NCBI GenBank assembly: GCA_018263585.1
Contig: JAANWZ010000160.1
Span: forward strand, 1 to 45,150
Source of the DNA: Calditrichota bacterium
GTDB lineage: Bacteria > Electryoneota > Electryoneia > Electryoneales > Electryoneaceae
Direction: 5' to 3'
DNA: 45,150 bases
Shown here: piece after piece, positions 18,510-27,393 of the stretch
Numbering within the stretch: the stretch's first letter is position 1
Layout: the number at the start of each line of letters is the position of its first letter
The notes under the pieces: generated by a model
What the model was told of the DNA's origin: nothing
Seen by the model: only the letters and a program-made list of their open reading frames with translations
Databases searched by the model: none
Position numbers and translations under genes: made by a program

Positions 18510-19234
18510 CGCAGGATCGTTACCACACCGGTGGCGATCACACCGCCTGATTCCTCGACAACAATGAAATAGGCCCCGGGCCGCGCATCGCGACCGAGCC
18601 GGTCCACCCCGTCCCAGACAACCGCCGCTCCGGAGAGGTCCGAGCTGTCGAGGGTTGCTACCGGGATCCCGTTCAGCTCGTAGATGGTCACGGTCGGATC
18701 CTGGAACCCGATCGCCCCGCGCTCAACCCGCAGCAGGTCGTTGAACCCGTCGCCGTTAGGAGTGAACGGCACCGGGCCGACATGAACGTCGTTGTCCAGG
18801 TCACCCGACGTCTGTGTTCGCGAGCGGTCGTCCCCGCCCCGCCGGGCGCTGACGCCGGGCGCATCCTCCGGGAGCACGGCGAGTTCGAACACACGCGGCC
18901 CGCGGTAACCCGGTCCGTCAAGATGGAATCCCGCGCCCAACGTCAGCCGCACCGTCCCGCCGGGGGGCCACGCCGGTTCCGGGAACACGACAACGGTCGA
19001 TCCAGTCACCCGGGAGCGAACGCGCAGCTCAGACCCGCCCGCGCCGGTCGCAGTCAGTCCGCGCGCGAGAGTCCGTTCGATCACCGGATGCTGAAAGCGC
19101 AGCACGACCGGTTCGCCCGCGGACACCGCCCCGGTGAGCGGTTCGCGATCGCCCGGCCTCGGCCGCAGGTCAAGAGCCGCCGCCAGCACAGGCAGCGAGA
19201 TCGCGAGCACGATGAGCGCGACACGTTTCATCAT
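18506..19234 (-). CDS. Exported protein with CHU_C/FlgD-Ig-like C-terminal domain
   Basis: VGPVPFTPNGDGFNDLLRV...TVTIYELNGIPVATLDSSDLSGAAVVWDGVDRLGRDARPGAYFIVVE. ATGA overlap with upstream gene. Confidence 0.82.
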   Translation of the reverse strand: MMKRVALIVLAISLPVLAAALDLRPRPGDREPLTGAVSAGEPVVLRFQHPVIERTLARGLTATGAGGSELRVRSRVTGSTVVVFPEPAWPPGGTVRLTLGAGFHLDGPGYRGPRVFELAVLPEDAPGVSARRGGDDRSRTQTSGDLDNDVHVGPVPFTPNGDGFNDLLRVERGAIGFQDPTVTIYELNGIPVATLDSSDLSGAAVVWDGVDRLGRDARPGAYFIVVEESGGVIATGVVTILR

Positions 19235-20364
19235 TGATCTCCACCGCTGCCGGTTCCGGCACCGCTCGCCGTTTCCGTGCTGATCCGCACCGGCTCGCTC
19301 TCGCTCAAACCGCGGGCCTGTGCGAACAACTCCCGCGCCTCCGTCTCGTTGTCGAGCTGCAGTCGACACAGTCCGAGATAGCGGAGCGCGTTGACATCGC
19401 GCGGGTCGCTCTCGAGCGCCCGGCGAAACGCCTCCGCCGCGCTCTCATAATCGTGCTCGAGGAAGTAGCTCTCGCCGATCAGCGAGTAGAACTGAACCCT
19501 GTTTCCCGGGTTGGTCTCCAGCACCTGTTCGAACCGGGAGCGGAAGTTCTCCCAGTCCCCGAGCCGGTAGAACGAGTTCCCGAGATGCGTGTCCACCAGC
19601 GGGCGTTCGATGAGCTGGCGCTCCTCCATCAGCGGGATGAACTCCTCGAGCACCCTGTCGGTGCGGAAATCATGGGTCAGCAACTGGTCGTGAAACAGTC
19701 TCAGTCCGGCGCGCGTCTCCTGCGGCGTGAGGATCGATTCGCACAACTCGTTCACCTCGTCGTAGCGCTTGAGCTCGAAATAGACGTACGCGAGCCGTTC
19801 CCGGGCGTTGATGTTGCGCAGCGAATCATCGATCAGGTGCACGAGGCGCGTTCCGGCCTCATCATACCTGCGCTGCCGGAGGAACGTCTCCCCGAAATAC
19901 TCCACGAGCTCGGCGTTCGAGAGCGCGCGTGTCCCCGGCGTCTTCACCCAGTCGTACAGATAGCGGACCCGCAGCACGATGTCGATCGTCGTGCGGGCGG
20001 CCGTAAATTCCTCGTCCTCGAACTGGTCGTACGCGAGTTCCGTGAGCTCCACATCCGCCCGGCGCAGGAGATAGAGGATGTCCTCGCGGAACGCGTCCGA
20101 CTGGCGGATGGAAAGGCTGAGCGAGTTGAGGAACGTGTCGTAGTCGCCGAGCTCGTAGGAGACCTCGGCGAGCAGTGGGGTGTCTTCATGATCGCGCGGG
20201 TGGCTCGCGGTGATTTGTTCACGCGCCGCGATGAAGTTCCCATTCTCCATCGCGCGGCGCGCGCCGGCATACCGGTTGCTGCACCCTGCGACAGCGAGCG
20301 CCGCGACAACAAGGAATGGAACGGCCCGGCGGTACCGTGGAGGATGTGAATCGATCCCGCGCAT
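19231..20364 (-). CDS. TPR lipoprotein
   Basis: Lipobox LAVAGCSNR; TPR-like repeats (YSLIGESYFLEHDYESAAEAFRRALESDPRDVNALRYLGLCRLQL). Start may be at 20397. Confidence 0.85.
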   Translation of the reverse strand: MRGIDSHPPRYRRAVPFLVVAALAVAGCSNRYAGARRAMENGNFIAAREQITASHPRDHEDTPLLAEVSYELGDYDTFLNSLSLSIRQSDAFREDILYLLRRADVELTELAYDQFEDEEFTAARTTIDIVLRVRYLYDWVKTPGTRALSNAELVEYFGETFLRQRRYDEAGTRLVHLIDDSLRNINARERLAYVYFELKRYDEVNELCESILTPQETRAGLRLFHDQLLTHDFRTDRVLEEFIPLMEERQLIERPLVDTHLGNSFYRLGDWENFRSRFEQVLETNPGNRVQFYSLIGESYFLEHDYESAAEAFRRALESDPRDVNALRYLGLCRLQLDNETEARELFAQARGLSESEPVRISTETASGAGTGSGGDQ

Positions 20365-20443
20365 TGCACCAACCCGTTCAGATGGACCCTGCCCCATGCA
20401 CCGGGGTCCAGCGGTGAAGATCAGGCTAAAGGTGGCTGACTGG

Positions 20444-20473
20444 CAAATCTAAGAAAAAATGACTGCGTGCCAA
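20444..20473 (-). promoter_or_regulatory. Candidate promoter of the large minus-strand cluster (Bacteroidetes-like TTG-N19-TAnnTTTG)
   Basis: Minus-strand reading: TTG-GCACGCAGTCATTTTTTCT-TAGATTTG, about 80 nt upstream of the first gene's start codon. Confidence 0.35.
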
Positions 20474-21164
20474 GGGAAAATAGGGCGTCCGGAGCAGAAA
20501 ACGCAGGAGATCGCGAGCGGACTGCGAGCTTCGCCACGCTTGCTGTGCCGCACGTTGAAACCCCGGGATACGTCCAAGTCCCCGTTTCCGTTGGATTGGA
20601 CCGCTCACGTCGCGTGGTTCGCAGTGGAGTAAACTCGTGCCGGTCGCACGGACGATCCTGAACTCGTTTGCGCACGTTGATGCGGGTTGGGATCACACGC
20701 GATCGAGAGCGCCGGCAGCTCCCGGGAGACCCCCGTCCCGGCCTCAGTCGGAAGATACACTTGTCCCGGCTGCGTTCGCTCGCTATGATCCCATCGTAGC
20801 ACGGACGCGCGACAGGGAGAGCGCACGTGGCGCGCGTCGTCTGGAAAAACAACCCCTCCTGCAAGGGCCGGAGCGAAGAACGCGGCGAGCCGAAACGGGA
20901 GCCGGAGCCGGAACCGGAACGGCCCGCACCGAAGAAGCGGGAGCAGCCGGCGACGGCTGAATCCGCCGCGGATGACACCCGGTTCAGCGACGAGTACCTC
21001 GTCTCCCTGCAGAAACTCGACCCGAACCTGCGCAATGAGACGCAGTTGCTCGCTCGCGTCGCTCGTCTCATGCCTCCGCACGGACGACATACGTATACGA
21101 GGATCTGCCGGCAACAACCACCGTGGTCCAGTGTTCAACATAACCCCTTGGCGGACTGCCGCGC

Positions 21165-21303
21165 AGATCCTTCACCCCCCGCACACACTGACGTGCGGGG
21201 GGTTCAGGATGACACGGGGGGCGCGCCACACTGACGTGCGGGGGGTTCAGGATGACACGGGAGGCGCGCCACACTGACGTGCGGGGGGTTCAGGATGACA
21301 CTC
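21165..21303 (+). repeat. Dispersed palindromic element, copy 2, with its 3' arm present in three 43-bp tandem units
   Basis: AGATCCTTCA-CCCCCCGCAC-ACACTGAC-GTGCGGGGGG-TTCAGGATGACAC, then CTGACGTGCGGGGGGTTCAGGATGACACGGG... repeated at 21188, 21231 and 21274. Confidence 0.92.
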
Positions 21304-21310
21304 TTACAGG

Positions 21311-21341
21311 CCCGCGGTTGCTTGCAACCGCGGCTCATCCG
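21311..21341 (+). repeat. Second dispersed repeat family, copy 1
   Basis: CCCGCGGTTGCTTGCAACCGCGGCTCATCCG; near-identical to 40410..40440. Confidence 0.85.
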
Positions 21342-21417
21342 ACGATTGATTATCCTTGACTAAAGTCAAGGGCAAGGGTAATTGCATGAGACCCGCGGCT
21401 GAAGCCCCGGGCCACCC

Positions 21418-21458
21418 GCCGCGCCGAAACAGACCGGCGTTTCGGGCTCGGATGACAC
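21418..21458 (+). repeat. Degenerate copy of the palindromic element
   Basis: CGCCG-AAACAGAC-CGGCG followed by TTTCGGGCTCGGATGACAC; same 8-nt loop as copy 1 and same GGATGACA end. Confidence 0.6.
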
Positions 21459-21505
21459 AATTCTGCCAATGCGCAACAGGCCCTCATGCGCTTCCGTACC
21501 GCCCG

Positions 21506-24500
21506 CTACTTCATCTTCGCCCGTTTCGGGCGCGGCTCGGGGTTCGGTTCGATCGGATCGTACCCGTCGAGCTGCCGGTTGATCACCTCGATCGCCTTCT
21601 CGAGCTGCGGATCGTGCCCGTCAATCACCTGCTTCGGCATCTGCTGCACTTCGACATCGGGCGCGACACCGTAGTTCTCGACGGCCCACTCACCGTCCTT
21701 CGCGAAGAATGCGAAGTTCGGGACCGTGACCGCGCCGCCGTCGATCAGCCGCGGCATTCCGCCGATTCCGATCAGACCGCCCCACGTGCGTTTCCCGACA
21801 ATCGTGCCGAGCTCACGGTCCTTGAACGCATACGGCAGCCAATCCCCTCCCGAGCCGGCGTGCTCGTTCGTGATCATCACCTTCGGCCCGTCGATCGCGG
21901 CGGTCGGCGATCTGTCGAATGTGCCGGCCCGGTTCGTCCAGAAGTTGATCAGCGGCCGGTCGAGCATGTCGATCACGAAATCGGCGATGTGGCCGCCGCC
22001 GTTGAACCGCTCGTCGATGATCACGCCCTGCTTGTCGAGCTGGGAAAAGAAATAGCGTGTGAAGAACCGGTAGCCGGCGCCGGCGGTGTTCGGCATGTAC
22101 ACGTATGCCGCGCGGCCGTCCGTCGCCTCCCACACCTTACGCCGGTTGCCTTCCACCCAGTCGCGGAGGCGGAGCCGCCGTTCGCTCCCGATCGGCTTCA
22201 CGATCACATCGCGCGCGCCCTCCAGCGACGGGCTGTCATTGACCGTGAGCGTCGTCTGCTTGCCCGCGGTGTTCTGGAAGAACTCGTACAGGTTTTCGTC
22301 CGCGGTTATCTCATCGCCGTTCACCGCGAGCAGGTACTCGCCCTCGCTGATATCGACGCCCGGCTCGGTGAGCGGAGAGCGCTCATCCGGATCCCAGTTC
22401 TGCCCGCTGAAGATCTTCTCGAACCGGTAGCGGCCGCGCTCACGAACATAGTCCGCGCCGAGCAGTCCGACGTCGATCCGCTCGACATCCGGCATGTCAC
22501 CGCCCCAGCGGTACGCGTGCCCGACGACCAGCTCGCCGATCAGTTCCCCGATCAGGTAGTTGAGGTCACTGCGATGGCCGACGTATTTCACGAACGGCTT
22601 GTACTTGCGGTAGGCGGCGTTCCAGTCAACCCCGTGCATATTCGGGTCGTAGAAGAAATCGCGCTCGAACCGCCACACTTCGCGGAACATCTGCTCCCAC
22701 TCATCGCGCGGGACCACCTGCATCTCCATATCCGACAGGTCGAGCGAGCCGTCGCCCGGATCCGACCGGCCGGCGACCTCCACGATCCCGTAACCGCCGC
22801 CGCTCGCGTACAGCAGCTTCTTCCCATCGCTGCTGATCACATAACCGTCAACGGACGGCAAGAACTCCTTCGCTTCTTCGTCTTCCATGCTGAACCGCTG
22901 CAGGGAATAGCCGTGGCCGTTCTCCTTCCGCGCCATGTAGAACAGGTGGCCGCCTTGCCCGCTCTTCAGATTCCGGAAGTTCCCTTCCGAAACCGGCATC
23001 GCGATGATGCGCTGGTCGATGCCGGCGAAGTCGATCGCGGGGAACTCGTCCTCTTCCTCACCGTTCTCCTCGCCGTTCTCTTCCTCGTCCGCATCTTCGG
23101 CATCGCCGCCGCTGCCGTTCTCGTCACCCTCGTCGTCGGACTTCACCTCTTCTTCGTCGCTTTCTGGAACGAACGGGGAGGGTTCATCCTCCTGAAGCAC
23201 AACGAGATAGAGGTTGTCGGTGACCGGACGTTCGTAGGATGACATCTCCGAGCCGCCTATGTTGAGCCCGACGTTCGTGCTCGCGGTGAAGTAGAGGTAC
23301 TTGCCGTCGCGGCTGAACGCGGGGCCGCCGACCTGGCTCATCCCGTCCGTGATCTGGTACGCCTCCTCGTTCTCGACGTCATAGACACGCACCACGAGGT
23401 ATTGATTCGGCAGATGCGTGGTGTAGGCGATGTAGTCGCCGCCGGGCGACCAGGTCGCGTTGAACGCCCGTGACGAGAACAGATCCTCCGCCACTTTCAC
23501 GCGCTTCCGGTCTTCCACGTCGTAGTAGTAGAGGGAGAGGAGGTGGTCGGTGTAGAGGATCTTGTCGCCCTCCGGGGACCACACCGGCTCGAGGAAAAAC
23601 CCGGCGTCGCCGAGGTTGATCACTTCCGGATCCTCGCGGCCGAACTGGTCGATGATGTGGAGCTTGTACTCGCCGTCCGCGTCGGACAGGTACGCGATCT
23701 TCGCGCCGTCCGGGGACCACACCGGGTAGCGGTCGTGAATCGCGGGCGTGCCAGTGATATTGCGCGTTTCGCCCTCCTCCGCCGGAACGGTCCACACCTC
23801 GCCGCGGGCGGTGAACAGCGCGCGCTTCCCGGTGGGGGAGACCTCGAACCAGCGGACTTCGTTGTCGAGGTCGGTGAAATGCGGGCGCGTATCCGGCAGG
23901 TCGGGGTTGATGTACACATCCACCGTCGAACTCCTGCCGGTGTTCGTGTCGAGCACGTGGATCATCCCGGCCTGCTCGAACACGAGCGTCGAACCGAACC
24001 CCCTCAACGACTTGATGTCAAAGTCCTGGAAGTCGGTCAGTTGGTGGACCTGTTTCAGGTTCGTGTCATACGCGAAGATATTCATCGTAACGTCGCGGTC
24101 TGACAGGAAATAGACCGTGTCGCCGAGCCAGACCGGGCGCGTGTCGTTCGCGTAGGTTGCGTTGCCGGTTACCGAATCGGTGTATTGGTGCCGCGGGATT
24201 CCCTCGACCTCGTGCGATGTCATGTCGAAGATCCAGATGAACGGTGCGAGGCCGCCACGGTAGCGCTTCCAGGTCGCGAACGGGTCGGGGAGGAGCGTGT
24301 ACGCGAGATACTCGCCGTCGGGGGAGAAGGAGGCGCGCGAACCGCGCGGAATCACAAGCGGTTCCGGTGGCCCGCCGTCCGGTGACGCGAGGTAGAACTT
24401 GCCGTAGCGCCGGGTCGGGGATTCACGGTGGGAGAGGAACATCACGTCGCCGCCGGGCGACCAGCCGCGCACGATGTCCGGCCCCGGATGGTACGTGAGC

Positions 24501-24835
24501 CGCTTCGGCGCGCCGCCGTCCACGGAGACGACAAACGCGTCCACGTTCCCGTCATATTCGCCGGTGAATGCGACCCAGCGGCCGTCCGGCGAAAAGCAGG
24601 CGCCGCCCTCGTAGCCTTCGTGCACCGTGAGCAGGCGAGGATTGGCGCCGTCACGGTCCGCGATCCACAGGTCGCCGGCGTAGATGAAAACGAGGTGGTC
24701 GTCGCTGATCGCCGGGCTGCGCAACAGCTTCGTCGGTTGTGGCAAAGAGACGGCGACTCCGGCCGAACAGAGAACGACAAGAACGACAATCAATCCGATC
24801 CAGTGATGGGCCTGCTTCATCTGTCCTCCCTTCAC
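21506..24835 (-). CDS. Tricorn-type protease homolog (beta-propeller plus PDZ plus S41-like catalytic domain)
   Basis: Repeated WSPDG/FSPDG propeller motifs, PDZ-like region, C-terminal ERFNGGGHIADFVIDML...NEHAGSGGDWLPYAFKDRELGTIVGKRTWGGLIGIGG. Confidence 0.92.
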   Translation of the reverse strand: MKGGQMKQAHHWIGLIVVLVVLCSAGVAVSLPQPTKLLRSPAISDDHLVFIYAGDLWIADRDGANPRLLTVHEGYEGGACFSPDGRWVAFTGEYDGNVDAFVVSVDGGAPKRLTYHPGPDIVRGWSPGGDVMFLSHRESPTRRYGKFYLASPDGGPPEPLVIPRGSRASFSPDGEYLAYTLLPDPFATWKRYRGGLAPFIWIFDMTSHEVEGIPRHQYTDSVTGNATYANDTRPVWLGDTVYFLSDRDVTMNIFAYDTNLKQVHQLTDFQDFDIKSLRGFGSTLVFEQAGMIHVLDTNTGRSSTVDVYINPDLPDTRPHFTDLDNEVRWFEVSPTGKRALFTARGEVWTVPAEEGETRNITGTPAIHDRYPVWSPDGAKIAYLSDADGEYKLHIIDQFGREDPEVINLGDAGFFLEPVWSPEGDKILYTDHLLSLYYYDVEDRKRVKVAEDLFSSRAFNATWSPGGDYIAYTTHLPNQYLVVRVYDVENEEAYQITDGMSQVGGPAFSRDGKYLYFTASTNVGLNIGGSEMSSYERPVTDNLYLVVLQEDEPSPFVPESDEEEVKSDDEGDENGSGGDAEDADEEENGEENGEEEDEFPAIDFAGIDQRIIAMPVSEGNFRNLKSGQGGHLFYMARKENGHGYSLQRFSMEDEEAKEFLPSVDGYVISSDGKKLLYASGGGYGIVEVAGRSDPGDGSLDLSDMEMQVVPRDEWEQMFREVWRFERDFFYDPNMHGVDWNAAYRKYKPFVKYVGHRSDLNYLIGELIGELVVGHAYRWGGDMPDVERIDVGLLGADYVRERGRYRFEKIFSGQNWDPDERSPLTEPGVDISEGEYLLAVNGDEITADENLYEFFQNTAGKQTTLTVNDSPSLEGARDVIVKPIGSERRLRLRDWVEGNRRKVWEATDGRAAYVYMPNTAGAGYRFFTRYFFSQLDKQGVIIDERFNGGGHIADFVIDMLDRPLINFWTNRAGTFDRSPTAAIDGPKVMITNEHAGSGGDWLPYAFKDRELGTIVGKRTWGGLIGIGGMPRLIDGGAVTVPNFAFFAKDGEWAVENYGVAPDVEVQQMPKQVIDGHDPQLEKAIEVINRQLDGYDPIEPNPEPRPKRAKMK

Positions 24836-25245
24836 GAGTTACTTCACGTTCACGGCGCCAATATGGCGACGATTCACGTTCGGCGCGCGGTCCGCCGCGG
24901 GGAAACCCGCACTGCGAAATCGGGCCGCTGTGAACAAAAAGGCGTTCCGCGCGAGTTACGCGGTCCGCCTTCGGCGACGATTCAAGTCTGCGAGCAAACT
25001 CGTGAAATGGAGCTTGGATACAGGAACCCCGCCGCACTGTCGTCCGGGCCGTGCTGCGGCGCCAAGGCTTCTTGTTTCGAAAGGCGGGTGTTCTTGGTTC
25101 TCGTTTTTCGGGATTCACGAGCTGCGCCCGCCGACACCGCCATACCCATGACCTGCAAACACGCGGGCAGGTTACACGCCGAGAGATACCACGGCGTCCT
25201 GAGCCGCCGGGATTGCGCTGACTGATTCGAGCGCCCGTCTTCCAG

Positions 25246-27393
25246 CTACTTCGTGAGAACGAGCTTCTGAATGTCGATCGCGCGGCCGTTGATTTCGCTG
25301 CGCACGAAATAGAGCCCGCTGCTCAACTCAGCCGCATTCCAGACGAATCGATGCCGGCCGCGGGGGAACGCGCCGCCCGCGAGACGAGCCACATCCCGTC
25401 CGAGCCGATCATAGACCCTGACCTGCAACTCCGCGGACTCGGGAAGCGTCATCGCCACCGAAGTCGCTTCGTTGAACGGGTTCGGGTGGAAGCGGCCGAC
25501 TGTGAATCCGGATGGGAGGGAGGCTTCATCGGACGATTCCGCGCTCGCGGGTGCTGCGGCGGGCCAGCCGGCGTGTGGCCATTTCGCCGCGTCGCCCTGC
25601 ACGTCCGCTGCGCCCGCGCCGGCGGATTTCGCGAACGCGATCGCGTCCGATTCGTCCTCGTCACCGCCGAATTCGCCGAGGGAGAGCGTGTAGCGGTAGT
25701 TGCCGGGCGGGATGAACCCCGGCACCGCCTGCGTGAGTGTGTACATCATCGTTTCGCCCGCGTCCGCACTCACCTGTTCCGCGACGAGGGACGGGCCGAA
25801 CAGCATCCCGTCCGGAAACATCACCGTCATCCACGCGTCGAACACCTGCTGCACGCCGCTCGAATTCGACACTGTGACCCGGTATCCGAACGAGCCGCCG
25901 CCGGGCGGGATGATCAACGGCGATGTGAGCGGCACGACGTCGAGGTTCGCGACGGGGGAGGGGTCATAGTCCTGCGCGGCGAGCGCGAGCGAGGCTTCCG
26001 CGTTCGCACGTCCCGCCCCGAGCAGGCCGGCGTAGTTCGGGTTGATGTCGTCGATGTTGTCGCAGCCCTCGAGCACGTAAGTTTCGAGGTCCTCGAGCGT
26101 GATCTCCGGGTTATGACTGAGGATCAGCGCGGCGACCGCGGCGGCGTTCGGCGAGGCCATCGACGTGCCGTCGTAGGCCTGGTAGCCGCCCGGGACCGTG
26201 CTCCAGATGTTGACCCCCGGCGCAGCGAGATCGACCCACGTTCCGTAGTTGCTGAACGAGGCCTTGATGTCGCCGGGCTGGGTCGCGGCGACCGCGAGCA
26301 CCCCGTCGAGCGCGGCTGGATACGAAGGCGCGTCCGTGCTCGAGTTGCCCGCGGCAGCGAACACGGCGACCCCGAGCGCGCGGGCGTAATCGACCGCGTC
26401 CTGGTAGAAGTCGCTGTACGATGTGCCGCCGAACGAAATGCTGATGATATCGGAGCCGTTGTCGGCGGCGTACTGGATCGCGGCCGCGAAGTCGATTTCA
26501 TCGCCGACACCGAGTACGATGAACAGGATGCGCAGCGCGTAGCCCGCGCGCAGCGGCATGTTTGTCACGTTCCACGAAGCGGAGGGGAGGCCGACCGCGT
26601 TGTTCGTCACGCTCGCGGTTGTCCCGGAAACGTGGGTGCCGTGACCGACGATGTCCGGGAACACGCGATTGTCGCGGGGAGCGTAATCTTCCTGCGGGTG
26701 CCGGAACAGGCCGGGCGGGTTCGCGGAGACGAAATCCCAGCCCGCGAGATCGTCAACATACCCGTTGTTGTCATCGTCGATCCCGTTCACGTCCGTCGGG
26801 TCGAAGATGCCGTTGCCGTTGAGGTCCTCGCCCGGGTTGATGCGAACGTTCGCGCGCAGATCGGGGTGGTAGATCTCGCAGCCGGTGTCGATCGTGGTGA
26901 TGATCACCGAATCGTCGCCGATCTGCTGGTCCCACGCCGCAGGGGCGTGCATCGCGTCGAGACCCCACATCGAGTACTGACCGTAATCGGCTGGTTCCAA
27001 TAGAGTTACCTGAAAGTGTGAAAGGTCCGCGGAGAGTACGTCGGGCAGCGGGGAGAGCTCCGCGACAAGCGCGGACGGGTTCGTGATCGCGGGTTCGGCG
27101 ACTGTGAACCACCTGTCCAGACCGAGGTTGCGCCAGATAAGTTCATGTTCCGGGTTTGGTGGAACGTGGAACAGCGGCTCAAGAACGGCGTTCGGCAGTA
27201 TGGACTCGAACGAAGCCGACGGAACCGACCCGGAGCGGACGGCTCCGGCGGACTCGGACGTCAGCTCCACGACAACTCGCGGCGTGAGATTCGCCTCGAC
27301 GGCCGCGAGCGCGCGATCCATCGCGGGATCGTGCATGCTGAACGCGGATGCGGCGAGCAGAAGGGCGGCGACAACCAGCGCAGTTCGCTTCAT
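25246..27393 (-). CDS. Subtilisin-family (S8) serine protease with C-terminal T9SS/FlgD-like sorting-type domain
   Basis: Catalytic motifs TTIDTGCEIYHPDL (Asp), GHGTHVSGT (His), YDGTSMASPNAAA (Ser); C-terminus FHPNPFNEATSVAMTLPESAELQVRVYDRLGRDVARL...SSGLYFVRSEINGRAIDIQKLVLTK. Confidence 0.95.
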   Translation of the reverse strand: MKRTALVVAALLLAASAFSMHDPAMDRALAAVEANLTPRVVVELTSESAGAVRSGSVPSASFESILPNAVLEPLFHVPPNPEHELIWRNLGLDRWFTVAEPAITNPSALVAELSPLPDVLSADLSHFQVTLLEPADYGQYSMWGLDAMHAPAAWDQQIGDDSVIITTIDTGCEIYHPDLRANVRINPGEDLNGNGIFDPTDVNGIDDDNNGYVDDLAGWDFVSANPPGLFRHPQEDYAPRDNRVFPDIVGHGTHVSGTTASVTNNAVGLPSASWNVTNMPLRAGYALRILFIVLGVGDEIDFAAAIQYAADNGSDIISISFGGTSYSDFYQDAVDYARALGVAVFAAAGNSSTDAPSYPAALDGVLAVAATQPGDIKASFSNYGTWVDLAAPGVNIWSTVPGGYQAYDGTSMASPNAAAVAALILSHNPEITLEDLETYVLEGCDNIDDINPNYAGLLGAGRANAEASLALAAQDYDPSPVANLDVVPLTSPLIIPPGGGSFGYRVTVSNSSGVQQVFDAWMTVMFPDGMLFGPSLVAEQVSADAGETMMYTLTQAVPGFIPPGNYRYTLSLGEFGGDEDESDAIAFAKSAGAGAADVQGDAAKWPHAGWPAAAPASAESSDEASLPSGFTVGRFHPNPFNEATSVAMTLPESAELQVRVYDRLGRDVARLAGGAFPRGRHRFVWNAAELSSGLYFVRSEINGRAIDIQKLVLTK

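Noticed and set aside
16782-18572. 596-aa plus-strand ORF opposite the PorP/SprF-like gene
   Set aside because: Arg/Val/His-rich antisense translation typical of a high-GC frame; the minus-strand ORF has clear signal peptide and barrel features.
20827-21234. Small plus-strand ORF with an EPEPEPERPAPKK tract and SDEYLVSLQKLDPNLRNETQLLARVARLM segment
   Set aside because: The middle looks weakly protein-like but the end runs into repeat DNA and there is no recognisable family; not called as a CDS.
21188-21303. Possible small CRISPR-like array (three repeats)
   Set aside because: Units are contiguous 43-bp tandem repeats without variable spacers and derive from the arm of a dispersed palindrome; no cas genes seen.
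21356-23242. 628-aa plus-strand ORF opposite the tricorn protease
   Set aside because: Antisense shadow of a strongly recognisable protease gene; no independent domain signature.
25351-27003. 550-aa plus-strand ORF opposite the S8 protease
   Set aside because: Antisense open frame caused by GC bias; low-complexity Arg/Val-rich sequence.
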